A stretch of 64,000 nt of DNA from Hymenolepis diminuta (Eukaryota > Platyhelminthes > Cestoda > Cyclophyllidea > Hymenolepididae), in the NCBI GenBank assembly GCA_900708905.1, contig CAADRB010000009.1:62001-126000 (forward strand), written 5' to 3'. Position 1 is the stretch's first letter; every line of letters starts with the position of its first letter. Below are positions 61,501 to 64,000 of this stretch, one piece after another. The notes beneath the pieces are model-generated. The model did not search any database. It was not told where the DNA came from and saw only the letters and a program-made list of their open reading frames with translations. The position numbers were made by a program, and so were the translations under genes.

Positions 61501-63512
61501 CTTCTTTGGAACACTGTCTAACACCTCTTTTAACAGTAAATCTTTCATTCGAGTCTCTGATGTGACCTTTCAAGATATTAAGAACAGCTGTAACTAGTGG
61601 TCAGAGTTTGCATCAGCCTCTCTGGATGCTCATGAGTCAAGAAACGTGACGTTGCCTTCTCTTGCAGAAGGGTAGAAGTCTAGGGCAGCACCACTACCAG
61701 TTCTTGGATGGTATCAAGCGTGTAGTCTTTTATCGGACTTCCGAAAGGAATTAACAATATAAAGCTGTTTTTCCAAAAAAGCTTAATAGGTATAGTTCAT
61801 TTCTGGTAATCTCCAAGGCATCTGTGAGGCGTCCTACTAAATTTGCATAACTATTGTGAGCATCAGGACCGATGTGAGGGTTAAAAGCACGCATGATGAC
61901 GACACTTCATCAAGTTGTCTATAGAAAATCTCGAGGACACGAGAGTTAGTGGGAATTGATGTTTCGGCCAACACATATGTCTCAAAAGTAGGTCGTTCAT
62001 TCCACAAAAGAAAGATTTCATCATCATCAAATTAGAACGCCATACATATGTATCATCTTGAATCGTAAATAGATCATTTATTATAGCTGTGTCAAGACAT
62101 CATTGCAGTCTTGCAAGAAGAAATAAATGTGTCGAAGTGGCAGGACTAAACATTCAATTAAGTTAACTGGGTAATAAAGCTCGAATATAGCAGGCATAAA
62201 TTCTCCCGGGGATCAAATTGCAAAGATGGAGTTTTGAGAGAGTTGGATATAACATAACGAATTATACCCCTTACGGGAATCTCAATGGTTTTAGATTTCA
62301 AATAAAGTATGGCACTTGATGCTCTGACTTCACATCTACTCCTGCTGAACCCCTCTCGGTTGTGCTGCTTCCCCTATCAACACGTTTAGATGCTTCCCCA
62401 TGATTAAAAGCCATAAATTGTTTTACTGCTCCGTGTGAAATGCCATTGTTAATTACAGCTTACCTATTAATAAAATTGCCCAAATTGTTAAGCAGTTCAG
62501 TGTTGTTCTTTAGTGCAAAGTCTTCCCATGAGAAAGTGCTATCCTACAATACAGGAAAAAGAGATTGTCAAGATATCTTAATCGGAAAAAAGTGAAAGGA
62601 AAACAACATTACCTGAGTTTCAGGGCGGATATAGCACAGGTAGAAACGCCAGATATTCGATTCAATACCACTATCCTTAGCATTATTACCAAAAACTCCA
62701 ACGCCCTTACTCTTGGAGAACTTCTTTCCCTCATAATTCAAGTAATCTAAATTCAAAAGAGCAATGAACACAATGCTTCTAACAAGCGACCTATAGAAGA
62801 CAGGAGGCGAAAACTAACCGGTAGCAATGATGTGTTTCACCAGCGTGAACTTCTTGTTGGTACCCAGAAGACAAGCAGGGAAAATGCAGGCGTGGAAGGG
62901 TACATTGTCCTTAGCCATGAATTGAAAGTACTCGACGGGAGCTAAGTCTTCAGAAGGTTGCCACCACTGACGCCAATCCTTGGTGAAATTGGCGGTGATT
63001 GACATGTAGCCCATTGGGGCATCAAACCACACGTAGAAGACCTACTCAGAATGTTGCAAAAAAGAAGCTATACAGAGATATGGTAAAAGAGATAGGACGG
63101 CTGATGATGCAACTCGGTAATGTTTTTACTTTATTCGCCATGACATTCTTAAATAGTCCAGCAGTGTGAGTATCGATTTCTCAATAAATATTCAACTGAC
63201 TCACCTCTGACTACGCACATACATTAAATTTCTTATTCATTTATTTAATAGTACACGAACTGTTTATCTATGCGACATCTCTGTGCGGTTATGATTCCTT
63301 AGATTAATTTCAAATCTACTCTTTGAGAAACGTACCTTGTCTTTGAAGTTGGTAAGAGGAACTGGAACACCCCATTTGAGATCGCGAGTGATACAGCGTT
63401 TCTTGAAACCATCACGTAACCAAGTACGACCGATTGATTGAGCAATTTGAGTCCATTTGCAGTCTTTACTCTCTGTACTCTTCTTGAAGAAAGTTCTCAC
63501 CTTCTCCTCAAG
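58565..63512 (-). CDS. MARS1: Cytosolic methionyl-tRNA synthetase, C-terminal part
   Basis: Class I synthetase that charges tRNA(Met). Exons 63336-63512, 62819-63041, 62613-62746, 62464-62543, 60850-61086, 58874-59075 and 58565-58642 give the last 376 aa; the 5' exons lie beyond the window. Visible parts: end of the connective-peptide region ([14 protein letters not shown]), [36 protein letters not shown], the KMSKS loop as [44 protein letters not shown] and the anticodon-binding helical domain ([29 protein letters not shown]). The C-terminus follows the human cytosolic enzyme to PKPLFKKIE and stops 20 residues later, without the C-terminal WHEP domain that vertebrate cytosolic MetRS carries. 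All exon phases agree. The donor of exon 60850-61086 (gtcagt) was chosen to keep phase. Whether an N-terminal GST-like domain exists cannot be seen. Confidence 0.93.
61560..62425 (-). pseudogene. Decayed gene copy inside a MARS1 intron
   Basis: The 1.4-kb intron 61087-62463 contains consecutive protein-like stretches on the minus strand that switch frame and hit stops. In order they include [94 protein letters not shown] and [19 protein letters not shown]. Their length, order and balanced composition argue for an old, probably intronless (processed) copy of a single gene. I do not recognise the parent, and no poly(A) tail or target duplication was identified. Confidence 0.5.
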
Positions 63513-64000
63513 CTAAATAACAACAGAATGAGTGGAATTAAAAAACCTATTAGCTAAAAAAGGCGCCTGACCTGTATATCGTATTCATGTACAACGTTAA
63601 CCTACACAATCAAGCTGAAGATAGTAGCGACTACTTTTCAGCATCTTTCCTTTAATTTTCTACTCCATTTGGAATTTAATTAACCCTGACACACTCTCTC
63701 AGGCATTGTCGGATATTGGTTAATAATCAGCGATTAAACAAATTTACTGAAACACAATATCACGATTATGCTCGCTTAACAGGAATATCTTGACTTTTAA
63801 CGTGGGTACTGGGGAATAGCTGTTTAGCCACCTCAGGATCTTAGTCAGAAGCTAAATACTTTAGATAACATAATCAGTACCAGAATATGGTAATCGAAAG
63901 CCACAAATCAAAGGGGGAACTTCACTATCTAGGAATTCAGGGTGAATGCGATGTTCGGATATGATTTTCAACAAATACTCATATATTTTACGAAAAAATT
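63513..64000. other. Upstream intron of MARS1
   Basis: No open frame with splice signals continuing the synthetase is seen here, so this is most likely intron sequence. The next exon lies beyond the window. Confidence 0.5.

Noticed and set aside
1..64000. CRISPR arrays, bacterial operons, rRNA genes
   Set aside because: No regularly spaced repeats, no prokaryotic gene organisation and no rRNA-like conserved segments were seen. All recognisable genes are spliced eukaryotic genes.

Overview
This is a eukaryotic, animal-type window: AT-rich, with many introns bounded by GT-AG sites and two assembly gaps (781-1152 and 37947-38589). Nothing looks prokaryotic. I lean towards a parasitic flatworm (fluke or tapeworm). 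The glucose transporter and the DHHC/ankyrin gene have very short 5' introns (42, 41 and 36 nt; 29, 73 and 67 nt) followed by much longer 3' introns, a pattern reported for schistosomes. This assignment is inference and I would not name a species.

Layout: (1) 0.5-7.05 kb, plus strand: 3' part of a multi-exon gene I cannot name. (2) 11.9-15.75 kb, minus: complete 7-exon SLC2A/GLUT-type hexose transporter. (3) 15.8-20.9 kb: intergenic, very AT-rich, with a dispersed LTR-like repeat. (4) 20.94-21.40 kb, plus: complete RPL26. (5) 23.2-31.9 kb and 35.0-46.6 kb, minus: two tandem leukotriene A4 hydrolase/M1 aminopeptidase genes of 11 exons each, with the same exon phases and almost the same exon lengths. 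(6) 50.9-51.85 kb, plus: TATA-binding protein lacking its first exon. (7) 53.5-57.8 kb, minus: complete 9-exon ankyrin-DHHC palmitoyltransferase (ZDHHC17/HIP14 type). (8) 58.6-63.5 kb and beyond the window, minus: 3' half of cytosolic methionyl-tRNA synthetase, with a decayed gene copy in one intron.

The most interesting feature is the LTA4H pair. The proximal copy (A) keeps the M1 zinc and catalytic residues. The distal copy (B) has an intact 627-codon reading frame but carries HQIAH for HEIAH, SGMEN for GGMEN, and acidic replacements at two further positions that line the active site in the human enzyme. Its three zinc ligands are kept. This looks like a retained pseudo-peptidase or re-purposed paralogue, not a dying gene.

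Genes were assembled by hand from splice sites and reading-frame phase. In every complete gene the exon lengths sum to a multiple of three. No database search was possible. The remaining genes are unrelated housekeeping, transport and signalling genes, and I see no operon-like functional unit apart from the tandem duplication.
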